From Epichloe hybrida (lineage: Eukaryota; Ascomycota; Sordariomycetes; Hypocreales; Clavicipitaceae): DNA of 64,000 bases. Shown here piece after piece: positions 34,310 to 45,711 of this stretch; the stretch's first letter is position 1; every line of letters starts with the position of its first letter. The DNA is taken from the NCBI GenBank assembly GCA_019022495.1, contig JAFEKR010000009.1, positions 806,001 through 870,000 of the forward strand, written 5' to 3'. Position numbers and translations under genes: made by a program. Under the pieces are notes generated by a model. It was not told the DNA's origin. It ran no database searches and saw only the letters and a program-made list of their open reading frames with translations.

Positions 34310-36469
34310 TAGTGAGAATGTTTGGAGTATGCGTCACCTCAGCACACCCTCGCCGTTGGAAAGCAGTTCCCAAGTGCCTACTGACTACTCCCTAGTCGAC
34401 CTTGTCTGCAAGATTGACCCGCACTCATATAAAACAATGGATAAAGCTTTACCATGCAGAGTACGGAGTAGAGACAGCAAACATGCACCGAGTCCTGCGG
34501 CCTTTCCAGCGGCCGTGAGTCCCTTTCGGGCCCATTGGTGAACTGGAGGAACTGGAGCCTCAGCCTTAGCCCTAGCCCAGGATGCAACCATGCTGACATC
34601 CCGACAATGTTGCGGCCGGTGGCTTGAAGTCGACTTGATCTTCAGACCCCTCTCCGTATGTTGAAAAAAAAAAGCCATTCGGTATCATGTGGCTGACTCG
34701 CAACTTTCCAGGGCTCTTCGTATGTATGTTACACGCGCAGACTTTGTCCCCCCCCCTTTTCTCTGCCGCAGGCACGGATTTGGCAGCTTCGTGCTCCGTA
34801 GTCGACGTTTCTACTTCCGAATGACGACTCCTCCATCCAAGCAAAGTGGAGTGAGCGATCCTTTCCACATGGTTTCACTACTCCGTACGGACGTACAAAG
34901 AGAGTCATGACACAGCAGGCAACGGCTCAAACCATTTCTTCTTCTTCCCACGGTGTATAACCCTGAGGTGTAGGTGAGACACGCTTCTCGGATGTTCCCC
35001 GTTGCTGCAGCTAATGCTTGAAGTTGCGGCGAGTCCTTGCATTTTTGATCTCTCTCTCCCCCCCCTGAAATAATGGTCGGGCGACGCCACGCTGCATCAT
35101 GCCATCGTCTCATCATGATGAGCGAGCACCTTCGGTTTTGCTGAAATCGTTGACATCAAATCACGGCCGTGGTGCTTCAGCTTGGGCCATATGGCTTGGT
35201 AGAGTAAGACAGACGTAACCTTGACTATACATACGTCACTGGGACACATACGCTTGATGCCGCATTCCTTTCGACGCTTTCAGATACACCTGCATTGGCT
35301 TTCGAGGGCTGGCTGATAAACATTGATCGTTATTGATGATTTTTTTGGGCATAACAAAGGTACCGGGGGGGGCGATAGGGGTGTAGGCGTGAAGGTGACT
35401 AAAAAGTATGGTTCGCACCTGAAGATACCCGCCATTCTTCACGAGATGCTCTCATCAGCTCGCGTTTGTGTGGTTTTTTGCCAGCAAAGATCTTCACAGA
35501 AGAGAGCAGCAAGAGGAAGAGCCCCTCCTCCCCTCCCAGTTTATAGGTTGTCCATTTTCTTTGGTAGTTTGGCCTAGCTGGAGATGGTCGCAACAGCTCC
35601 ACGAATTGTTATAAACCCTCCACCGAAGACCGTGGTATCGCTCCAGTCTTGGCCATTTGTCGTCCGTGTTGCGGTCTGATATCTGCCTTGTGTCTAATGT
35701 TGTGGCTCTTTGCATCGCAACAGTCCATCTCCTTGAGAGATGCGATTGGAGAAACTCTTCTTGAGCCTTAGATCTATCTCATGCACAGATCCGCGCTGAG
35801 TGTTGGCGAGTACAATCATGGTGTGGTGTAGCCTCTTTCCGGAGTGAGTCCGATGCAGCGTCTCATCCAGGGGTCAGGTCAGGCAAGGGCTAGGCAAGTC
35901 CAGAGGATCAAAGTGGTGTGCTCATCAACAATATGGCCGGCGAATTGCGAACAGATTGTCGTCTGGTGCAACACGCGACGCCCTACTAGTGCCGGCGCCC
36001 AAATGCCGCGTACCACGAGGAATCAGCCATGCTTGGTTGAGGCCACCGAACTATCCCACATGTCCTGGTGTGGTTGTGTCTGTCTGGCACTCTGACTCAG
36101 TACAAACCAAGCAGGCGTAAACGGGTCTTTAAGCCAGACCGTTGTAGCTTTATTAGCTTTTAGCCAAGTTGTTGTTGATCCTTACCATATAATCTCGATT
36201 AGTCCGGGACGGCCCGGCGGAGACCAGGTCAGTTCCGTCGTCAATTGAAACGGCCCGCTGGAGAAGCCCTTGGCTTGCGCGGCTTAGTCTTACTTCGCCC
36301 AACCTGGCATGACGCTGGCCAACGCCTTCACAGTCTCCAATCTCCAGCCCCCAACCCCAACCCCTGAGACCCCCCCCGGGGGTGCCGGGGTGCGCCCTCC
36401 CTGCCTCGACAGCCCGATAGAGCCTCCAAGTCCCGCCGTGGGTCGCAATGTGACTAATGTCACGGCCAA

Positions 36470-36526
36470 GTGCTGTGGTGCTCTGGCGCTCTGGCGCTCT
36501 GTTGCTCTGTTGCTGTGGTGCTGTGG
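36470..36526 (+). repeat. Imperfect tandem repeat GCTCTGGC / GCTCTGTT
   Basis: Imperfect 8-9 bp units (TGGTGCTCTGGCGCTCTGG..., GTTGCTCTGTTGC...) within the gene-poor stretch. Confidence 0.7.
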
Positions 36527-39500
36527 CCTCGAGATTTTCCATTTCCGACATGTGCCGATGCCATTGATGATGATGACACGGCGTTCCATGCGCTTGCATA
36601 TGTACTCCGTAGTGCTGGTGGTGCTGGACTGACTCTCTGTGCAGCGTGGCCCGGCAGCACCGGTGTTTCCCACTGAGCCGGGCTCTGATTCTGGTACGGT
36701 TTCTTTCATTTATTCTCCGTGTGTATTGTATTGCGTTTCTCTCGCGTCAAGACTCGACACTCATCAGTGACTATCGATCGAGTCCGAAAATGGAATTTTG
36801 TCCGTCGCGTATCCGATCCCTCGGGCATTAACAACGGCGCGCAAAGCTCTCGTACGCAATGATCCCAGTATTGGTATGGTAGGTCGTTTTCTGGTCCGGG
36901 AGTAGAACCAGATATCGATTGCTGTTGATTGCAATTAGGACTCTGCAGTTTTCCTTGTACCTGCTGGTCGCCCTTTTCCAGGACCTGTCTCAGCATGCCG
37001 CGACGATGACGCCCTCGAGCTGACGCTGGCAGGAGAATGTAAATGACAGTCTTTGACTGCTTGAATCATATATCCAGATCTCAGGGTCGCTTATGACTAC
37101 AGTCGTTGACTTCATTGGATCCTTCTTTCGAGAAGAACATGTTTCCAGATGTTCATGGCCATTCATGATCCGACAGAAAACTGGGCGCTGCCCGCAACGT
37201 ATTGACTCAACGATTTGAGCGGTGGATGTGTATTATTTGGTCAGTCCCAAACAATAGGCATGGAGAGTTTCTCCTCGCGAATTGGGACGTTTGTGTGGGT
37301 ATGAACTCGCTGTTTTCTGGGCAGGCCCTGTCATCAGGCCAGGGCAGATACACCAACTTGTGCGGTGGCCATTCAAATCATACCACTCACTGTTTCCTCA
37401 GCCTCAACCTACTGATCCAAGTCTCTCCACCTCCACAGTGAGAGGAGGGGGCCGTCGTATCTGCCCCTGGCTGCAGAGTGCTGCCGCGGTTTTGTAATCA
37501 CAGTTGCCTCCTCGCCGCTCGGTGGTGGTGTACACTGCAGACCCCTTCTATACGTACGCCAGGCCCCAAGCCTTGTACATCCTTTGGACAACCGCTAATT
37601 CCGTCTGAGACAGGAGTGCCTATCGGTCCATTCCGGTAGATTTGCCCGTGGAGTCGCCTTACACTCTTCTCTCCACCGCAACGACCAGGCCGATGCAAAC
37701 GGCGAATGTCCCGGCAAGGATGACCCATTCTAGGTATAAAAGGCCACAGGATGAAATGACGAAGGACACATGATTTTCAAGGGTGCCCACTCTTTTTCGG
37801 CGCAGTTCGTAGCCGGCGGCAATCCATTTCCCTTTTTCTCCCCTCCTCTTGTTGCGTCTTGGCCTCGTTCCAAAGGGCCGCGGACACGTTGACAAGACCT
37901 ATGTAGCTTCTTTGCTGTCCCACCCCTCCTCCATCTCTTTCAATAATCTTGGAGCGAGACTTTGGCGTTGGGCCAAAGTCAAGGGCCGTCTGAAACTCTC
38001 TCCCCTGTTCCCATATTCCTTGTCAGAGTTATTATTGGTGTCGGCCAGCAGTGCTCTACCATCCGGCATGCGTCTTCCAAGGTCAGCACATTCATGTGAG
38101 GCGAGAACCATGTATGGGGAACCGAGAACAGTTAGTTGTTCCGTCTGCATTTCCACCTGCGTCTCATCAGTCTTAGCCATAGGGAGCAGGCATCCCTCTC
38201 CTCGATCAGCTGATTCATATCTTGGTAAGGCTGACTCCTCGAATGTGCTAAAGAAACCACCGTAGATAGAGGCGAGCCATCATCATCATCATCTTACGCC
38301 GAAAAAGGGCTGGGGTTTTCAGTATCGAAAAGGCTCCGAGGGGGTCGTGGAAGAGACTGGGCCTCTCGAGAAGTACCGCAGCAGTGACATATGTGGTGAC
38401 CAGCACTGACTGCCGACGAATATGCACGTCAAACATCGCCGTTCTGGTGCAACCAAATGCCCATGTCTAGAGTAGCACATTCTGAAAAGAGCTTCAGTAG
38501 TGAGCCAAGTCGCTAGCTAGGCTCATCACTTTGAGACAAGTCCAAGGCGGGCAACCGAATTGACGGTACCTTGACAGACCAAGGCTTTCAGCCTCATCAA
38601 GGCGACTTCGGAGGCTTAGCTCTGTGTACAGCTGCTCAGATTGATCTTCTACACCCCTTACTCGGACAAGGGGAGAGGAAAAAAAAAAAAAAAACCTCCC
38701 ATGCCAAACGTCGTCGAACGGAGGAAACATAGCAACAGAACAAAAGTTTAGGGAGGGATGAAGTTGTGCAACAAGGGGATGAGGATGAGTGCCCAGGTTG
38801 GCCGGACCATTTCGGAGTCATGAAATCTGCAGCGGTACCAACACCGCGAACAGGCACGAGGCGTGTCCAGGGGCTGGTCAAACGACCCATTACCCCGGTA
38901 TACACCGAAATTCGCATTTGAACTTGGTGCTCGACGAGCTCGAGCTTTCTTGGCTAATACTAGCAGTCGTCCGTCTTTGGGACGAACCACCAACCCCCAC
39001 ACGGCCGCAGATCTGGTCACCATTTGTTGTGGCCAGAGGGGAAGAGAGGCCCGTGGAAAAACCTGCAGCGGAAAGAACGCCTGGAATACTGAGAATGGCA
39101 TGGTCAGAGGCGGACCATGCATTCATTATAAGTACACCCACAAACGTGCTTCTGCAACTAGAATGAGATCAGGAGCAAAATGTCAATGCCCAATCATGAT
39201 ATGTGTGCCACAGCATCCAAGGTCAACTTGCCACAAGACGTGAGAAGCTGTGAAACCAGGTTTTGATACTTTCCCAACCTTATTGTTAATGTGAACTTGG
39301 TCCAGAAGTCGGCTCTCCTGGAAGCGGCCTAAATCTCCCCCCCCTCCCCCCAAGAGGGCGTAACCCTGGTGTTCTTTTCTCGTTTCAGTGGGGGAGGGGA
39401 GAAGAGGCCTTCCTTCCGGCCCCGTTGACCTTGGAGGCCTACTATTGAGGCCCGATCAACGTGGCACGTAGACAGCGCGTCTTTTTCACAACTGCTGGCA

Positions 39501-40217
39501 GCTTCAAAGTTAGTCCGCCCACTCTTTCAGTACCAGGGCCGTCTGGGAAGAGACATGGACTTGTCCGGCGCAGAGCATTGGGCAACTCGAGGCACTCGAG
39601 AAGGCAAGTTAGTTCTGGGCTCGTCTGGGCTCGCCGGAAGGTAGCACTTGGGGGGCAGCAGGGTCCTGTAAAATGGTGATAGAGCTTGATGTTCTTGCCC
39701 CAATCACCGCCTCTCAGCCAGAAACTTGCCACGCTGCTTGCCGTCAGGGGGTGTCCAGAGGTGCCTATGGAGGGGGGTCGCGAGGGGGCGTGTATGCTGT
39801 GCATTACGATGGGTGCGGTGTATGGGGCAAAAAGGTAAGGATACCCAATCCACGTATCAAAGCCTCTTTATCCCGCAGGAAGCAAGCAACATGACAGTGA
39901 AGATGTTTGTTGGCTGGCATGCGTGGAATGTACTTGTCGCTCACGGAATAGTCCCACTGTGGTCAAGTAAAAGAGAGCATGACATGGAAGGAAGACGGGG
40001 CGAAGGATGGAAGGGACAACAACCGTGGTTGAACGGGTATAAGTTAGCATCGTATCCCCTTTCACCAAGCCCAGTTGATCAATCTGCACAGCTCTATCAA
40101 GGTCGTTGGTCTGATACAACGTCGTTCTCGATTACCCGACTCACGGAGGAGCCCCAAGGAGGAGCAGGAACAGGAAGCACCAAAGACCAGCCACAGATTC
40201 GTGAACCAGCTATAATC

Positions 40218-40259
40218 GCATCGTATCGTATCGTATCGGCTCGACTCGGTTCGATTCGA
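40218..40259 (+). repeat. Tandem repeat CGTAT and TCG-like units
   Basis: Three CGTAT units followed by degenerate TCGGCTCGACTCGG-type units, overlapping no gene. Confidence 0.75.
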
Positions 40260-40644
40260 CATCAAAACCGAGCGGACGGGGGATTTCTGCGTCACGCACT
40301 TACCGTAGGCCGAATACAAGTGACAGTGTGATGCGTAACCCGCATTGACGGGGCTGAAGAAAATTTGGTAAGTAAGTACTTGATGTTTTTCTAGCAATTT
40401 TATTCCAACAGTGGAGAAGACGGGGGGGAGGGGGCCAAAATCAACAATCCTTGGACTAAGCGTCGCCCAAGGCTAGATAGGAGATGAGGCAAAATGGCCG
40501 CCGGTGGTTCTCTTTGAAGGCCGGGAAACCGTTGGGGAACGTCTCCATTTGCAGGCTCGCTGGCTGACGAAAGGTTGCCGGTTCTGCAGCTTTTTCTCCT
40601 CCCTCACCTCGGCCCATTGTATGCCGCTGGCCGATGCTTCGACC

Positions 40645-40983
40645 ATGTGCTACTTTGAACAGACACGCTGGAGCTGCGGTTATTGGCGTTGGGGGCACTT
40701 CCGCCAGCAATGCAACAAGGAATATCGAATGGGCGAGACGTGTGGACTCAAGCTGGTGTATGAGACCAAGGTAGAGAGGGACGTTTGTAAGCTGTGCCAC
40801 GACATGGAGAAGAAGCAGCGTCGCTATGACAAGATGTACCGGGATGTACAGCGCTGGCAGCGGGAGGGGAACAGGAATGCCACGATAGAACGTACTTGCA
40901 GCGAGATGCAAGATGTATCTGGGCAAATCTACCGAATGCGCGAAGAGCACGAACACAGACTACAGTCGTTAGGCCAGGTATGA
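40645..40983 (+). CDS. Small Cys-rich conserved-looking hypothetical protein
   Basis: 112 residues from ATG 40645 to TGA 40981-40983. The N-terminal half is rich in Cys and aromatic residues (MCYFEQTRWSCGYWRWGHF) with Cys at 2, 11, 23, 33, 48 and 51, including a CKLC pair. This suggests metal binding, although no named zinc-finger pattern fits. The second half is a basic/acidic amphipathic coiled coil (EKKQRRYDKMYRDVQRWQREG). There is no signal peptide or membrane helix. The composition looks like a genuine folded protein, unlike surrounding open frames, and resembles uncharacterised small proteins of Hypocreales. In-frame Met codons upstream (40504, 40621) are less likely starts. GTATGA at the stop could also be a splice donor, so the very C-terminus is uncertain. 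Function unknown. Confidence 0.65.
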   Translation: MCYFEQTRWSCGYWRWGHFRQQCNKEYRMGETCGLKLVYETKVERDVCKLCHDMEKKQRRYDKMYRDVQRWQREGNRNATIERTCSEMQDVSGQIYRMREEHEHRLQSLGQV

Positions 40984-40987
40984 CATA

Positions 40988-41092
40988 TCCTCATCCTCAT
41001 CCTCATCCTCATTGTCATACTCATCCTCATTGTCATACTCATCCTCATCCCCTTCATCCTCATCCACATTCTCATTCTCATCATCGTTTCCG
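40988..41092 (+). repeat. (TCATCC)n-type minisatellite
   Basis: About 100 bp of CCTCATCCTCATCC and CATTGTCATACTCATCC variants just after the stop codon of the Cys-rich gene. Confidence 0.9.
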
Positions 41093-41342
41093 TCCTCGTC
41101 CCGTCTATGTTGCCATACGCATGCCCATCCCTGTCCTTACCTCCTTCCTCATGTTCCCACCCCTTGGTCTCGTTTGGAATAGCGAGGAATAGCGAGGAAG
41201 GAGCAAAGCTGTAGGGCAGGAGCGTGAGAGGGGACATGGACGAATTGGGTGTCAAACGACGTCAGAGAGAGGGGCGCCTTCCAGAAGCATTGGGGGCAGA
41301 ATGGAATTGTGACTAATGGTTGGACTGTATGCAGTGACAGGA

Positions 41343-41366
41343 TCATGGACATGGACATGGACATGC
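41343..41366 (+). repeat. Short (GGACAT)n repeat
   Basis: Four near-identical hexamers, ATCATGGACATGGACATGGA-type. Confidence 0.75.
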
Positions 41367-42377
41367 GGTAGGGGGGAACCGAACCGAATACCGCGAGCCC
41401 AAAAAAAAAAAAGGTATAATGGTTCGACGAATGGTGAAATGTGAAGCGAACCGTGCTACCGAACTCGAACGGAGCCGACAGGTCCGAACAAGAATGCGAG
41501 CGGGAGGAACGAGGGGCAAGGAATAAAATACATGTACTTCAAGAGGGTTTGAGGACACGGTCAAGCCAGAGGCTATCTCCGATCTCGGAACAGGTTGCAA
41601 TCGACATCACTTATCCCGTTTTGTTGGGAACATTGCATCAGCAACGTTTTGCTTCCATTTCGATGGCAAATGGGATTGTGAGAAGCTCTGCAGCGTCAGA
41701 GAAGGAGGAAGGAGGAAACGGCAGAAACGCGGTGGATCGGGACCATCGTCTTGCTCGTGTGCGCACTGAGTGGGCTCTCCTTTCATTTTTTTTTTCCGTC
41801 AACGGCGTTGGGCGGTCAAATCTTCGTTATTACTTTTCTCATGACCAGTGTGCACGTTTCACATTGCCTGCATTTTTTAGAACGCTCTTAGTCAACGGTG
41901 AATAGATTACCTATATAATGGCGACCACGGAGAGGTGTCCGCTTCATGAGCCAGAGTGCTTAATCTTAATACCTCGCAGGTAGATTCTCCAAAGCTTCTT
42001 TACGAATATCGGGGTCGGCATCGGCAAATTGTCCCACAGAAAGACAAACGGTCGTGAGTGGGCCGGCCGTGGCAAAGGTCAACTGAAAGTTGCGCTTCAG
42101 GATACATCTTTCGGGGGTCAAGGATGGAAAAACAAGCATGGGGAGTGACATTATACATACCAGAGTAGCGGTGGCCCGCTCCGGGTCGTCGGGTCGTCAG
42201 GAAGCCAGACAACGGCATGCAGCACTACTTTCGGGGACGTCGGTTATAACAAGTCGAAGAACAGGGTTCTAGCATTCGTCCACTCTTCTTTATCAGTAGG
42301 CAGGCATGGAGGTTTGGAGCAAACACGATTCAAATTTGCATGTTCTGTCCTGTGTGTGCACGGGCAACTCTTTAGTT

Positions 42378-42415
42378 GTGCGTATGTGCGTATGTGCGTA
42401 TGTGCGTATGTGCGC
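42378..42415 (+). repeat. Tandem repeat GTGCGTAT
   Basis: Four perfect 8-bp units (GTGCGTAT) followed by degenerate GTGCGCGTGTTGTGTG. Confidence 0.9.
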
Positions 42416-44041
42416 GTGTTGTGTGTTGTGCGTGCGTGCCTTGTTCTCGCTTATCGGAAGTTCGGAACCTACCTATGGCTTGGTCTTCGCTAACGTGAAG
42501 CAGGACCCAAGATGTTCGTTGACGGTGCAGGCATGCAATGAGCACGATATACGTAGTTTCTGGTCTACGCAACGTCCCGCCATGTCGGTATTTGGAAAGA
42601 TCTAGCACCAATCTGGGCCCAAACTCGATCATCATGCAGAAATACGCGGCCGCGGCCGTGAGCCGCAGGCTTGCGTTGAAGGATTCAGGTACCGTGACGG
42701 CCAGGTGACGCGTGAAGCATGGAGACGTTGCTGCGGACTGGCTGCGTGAGATGTGGAGCGCTTGGACAATTCCATCTTATGACAGGGTCAGTTGATTGCC
42801 ATGGCTAAACGCTATTCCGCAAGAGAGGGCATGAGATGGTCCACAGTCCGTTCGTTGCCGTGAATATGAGGGCGCAGTTTGGCGGCGTTGCTCGCAACGT
42901 TGACCCCAACGTTGTCCGCAACGCCTTGTCGTAAGTAAGCACGGCAGCGATGACCCATGAGCGGCTTACGTGGCCACTGGCCTACGCCGACCGGTCTGTT
43001 GCCGGCGAACAGATATTATCATTGAATACCCAAAGACAGGTGAGTCGAAAAAGTCTTCCATGTACTGTGCGCGTCGTCCCGGTGGCTTGGAGAGAAGTGC
43101 GGCAGGATCCTTGCTTGCCGCCCCTTACTGGGACCTGGGAACTAAAGAAGCGGTGCGAGCCGAAAACGGAGAAAGCCAATAGTCAGTTCAGTTCGACAGG
43201 CAGTGCTTTCGAACATCGATTACCAGGGCTAGCGAAACTCCACCAGCAAGCGGCGCACGTGTTTGATGCTCAATGGATATTGTGCAAAGTAAAATTGGGT
43301 TGCTGTCGTGTTGTCCGCGTGGATCCCTGCGACTTTTAGCGTCGGGCGCGCGACTCGCTGTCACAGACAGAAGCAGGACGGAATTTGCGCAGCTCCCGGG
43401 AGAGCTGGGGTGTTGCTTGTCGAACAATAAAAGTATCGCCTGGTGTGCTCTATCTTTAATCGTGTTGATGAGCTGGCTCTTGACGAAGATGATTTTTTGT
43501 TTATAAGAGAAAACAAATAGAGAGTTCAATCCATTCTTCTCTTGATTCATATCTTGAATTGCTTTTGTACAGGTTTCCTCCTTGCGCATCATGTTAAACA
43601 AATGGAAGTACCATGAAGTCGACTCGTTCTCTACCGGCAAGGCCATTGCCAATAAACAGAGTTTAAAAAGAGTCTGCGTTGATAAACACAAGATGAGGGG
43701 GTATACCGAAAAGGAAGAGGAAGAGGTAGATGCTTTAGAAAAGAAACGAGGAGAGTCGGGCGATAACAGAAAGAATTCGGGAACTCGCTGCTCTTTTTCT
43801 GAGAACCATGCAAGACATTTGTACAAATTGCCGTTCTCGGATCATTGAATGCCTGTTGGGCAAGTGCTCTGACCTCGTCCAATATGCTTAACAATGGCCT
43901 GCGGGTATGAGATTTCCCAACGACATGCCCTCTTTACAGTTATGCCAAGTGGTGAAAACCGAAGATGTATGGGAACGTAATGGTACAGACGATGAGCTCG
44001 TGGACTCGTCATTTTTCTTTTGGCTAGTCGTCGTGCATTCG

Positions 44042-44651
44042 TCATTTCATTGCCGCGGCGGCATCGGCAAACGTACCCACGAGCGGACCGCTATTTTCAT
44101 CGTCCAATGTTTTGATGCTTGCCGATCGATTGCTCTGCATTTCCAGGCTGTCGTCGTCGTCGGTGAGCCAATCTACCTTGATACCATGTGCAGTATTGTC
44201 ATCCTCGGCGCTCAGTTTGGATACTAGATGCTGATAACGAGCAACTCTGGCGCCTTGTCCAGCGTAGGCGAAAGGGGTGGAGGTGCCGACGAGGCCGGAT
44301 GCGTCGTGGGGTCCGATTTCAAACACATCTACCATGTTACTGATCCACGTGTTAGCTGTAAAGTTACTGCGCTCTTGTGAAAGATGCACATACTTTGACG
44401 TTTTGGCGATCACTCGTTGTAACGCCTCGTGCTCGCGTTGAGCTTCGACTGTGTCGTCGCCACCCATGCTCTGGTCATTGAAGCTCCCATACTGCATCCC
44501 ATGGCCGTCATCATACAGCAGGCGGTTTTCCTCGCTCTTGAAGAATCATTAGCGACAACAAACAATAGTTGAAAGGCAAACCAGAAGCGATGATTACCTC
44601 TTCGTAAACGTCCTCATCGTGCCGGCCGAGGCACGATTGGCATATTCCCAT
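44042..44651 (-). CDS. LAMTOR1/Meh1(Ego1)-like lipidated TORC1 scaffold
   Basis: Probable vacuolar-membrane anchor of the EGO/Ragulator complex that positions Rag GTPases for TORC1 signalling. Exons on the minus strand: 44598-44651, 44394-44536 and 44339-44042; introns of 61 and 54 bp. Product 164 residues. The N-terminus MGICQSCLGRHDEDVYEE has Gly2 for myristoylation and Cys4/Cys7 for palmitoylation, the classic LAMTOR1/Meh1 anchor. The helical core reads REHEALQRVIAKTSNNMVDVFEI after removal of the second intron, matching the LAMTOR1 signature (AKTxNNxID). The tail is acidic (DWLTDDDDS). The 54-bp intron is a multiple of three and stays open, so an unspliced reading also exists but breaks the helix. 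Assignment rests on the N-terminal anchor and this one motif. Confidence 0.8.
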
Positions 44652-45711
44652 TTTAAGAAACGACAGAAAGGTTGAGGTTCGATGCCGCGTAGAGGCTCTA
44701 TGATAGCATGATATACGCGCTCACATCACCGGTATCATGCTCGGCGTCTATGTGATCTCGTAGAGCTCGCCACGAACGTGATGCTTTGAGGATGGAGCTT
44801 CCAAGCAACCGCACCGCACCGCTCTGAGCAATGTGGGCCGTGCTTGCAAACGGCAAGACCCGGGAAAATCACGGCCCGCGGTGCATTTCCACTTTATCTT
44901 ACGGAGTACTTTACAAACCATCGTCTCCAAACAAGTCTACGCAACCTTTAGTCTACGCAACCTTTAGTCTACGCAACCTTTCACAGCAACCGCACTAATA
45001 CTAAATACGACACGAATCATCTTCAAAGCGTCCAGGTCCTTTCATCACGTCTGCTGCATTCTCGGGTCCTTTCTCAGCTTCAAAGGCATGGAATACGGAT
45101 ACTTCCCGAGTGTTTTGCGTGATTTGACTCATCCCTGATCAAAGCTGCCCTTGGCCCCGCTAGAAGGGCAAAGCCAGGCTAAAATCATGGTGACCTCCTT
45201 TATCTGTATTGTGTCGATATTACTCTATATTCATCCCTCGGCGCATATGTGAAACCGATGCTGAAGATGAGTGCCAACAGCGAAATCCCGTCTTGCCATG
45301 TCATACGTCCAGGCGTTCGTGGAGAAGGGGGCTCGCGAGCTCCTCTGTATTGACATTGCATTCTTGTCTGGGTTACTTGTCGTGGTAAGATTGATACATC
45401 GGTCAAAGTCTATTGACGTGCTCTTGCCAGCTTGATGGTCTAGAAGCAACTCGAGGTTGGATAAAAGGAAGCCAAAGTCGCTCTTATCCAACGATCCATC
45501 ATCAGTCACCAAGTCACCACATCGCATCACCAAGCATCACAAAGCATCACAAAGCATCATCGTTGTCCTACAAGTAACCATCGCGCAGCGTTCTGAGCCG
45601 AGCCTCCATCCCCCCCCCCCCGGGCGTTCACTTCTATTTGCCTCGTTCTCTCACAACAGCCGACTTTCTTCTACCCTTTTTCTTCCAGTCTGCCGACTGA
45701 CCACATTCGCC
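44652..45711. other. Intergenic upstream of the Meh1-like and TVTV-repeat genes
   Basis: 1.06 kb divergent region. It holds a TACGGAGTA copy at 44900-44908, a 16-bp tandem repeat, a CATCACAAAG-type repeat near 45524-45560, and a C11 run near 45609. Confidence 0.5.
44936..44983 (+). repeat. Three tandem copies of a 16-bp unit
   Basis: GTCTACGCAACCTTTA repeated three times almost perfectly. Confidence 0.9.

Larger units (their letters stand above)
33441..40644. other. Gene-poor stretch, part 2
   Basis: 7.2 kb without a convincing gene on either strand. Open frames are short, overlapping and compositionally odd. Several tandem repeats are listed separately. Copies of the dispersed 9-mer lie at 34462-34470, 34879-34887 and 36603-36611. 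A 63-codon frame at 33827-34018 has a TATATAAA about 65 bp upstream but no recognisable product. Confidence 0.55.
40984..44041. other. Gene-poor stretch, part 3
   Basis: 3.1 kb between the Cys-rich protein and the Meh1-like gene. It contains minisatellites (listed separately) and open frames up to about 210 codons (43188-43826 minus) without recognisable features. No gene is called. Confidence 0.5.

Noticed and set aside
39726..40331. 201-codon frame
   Set aside because: Contains the tandem repeat at 40218-40259 and no plausible domain.
41966..42218. Two overlapping minus-strand frames with possible splice sites (QFADADPDIRKEALENL)
   Set aside because: The segment looks protein-like but I could not join it to a sensible start or any known family.
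43188..43826. 212-codon minus-strand frame
   Set aside because: Ser/Leu-rich, no recognisable features, and mirrored by open frames on the other strand.
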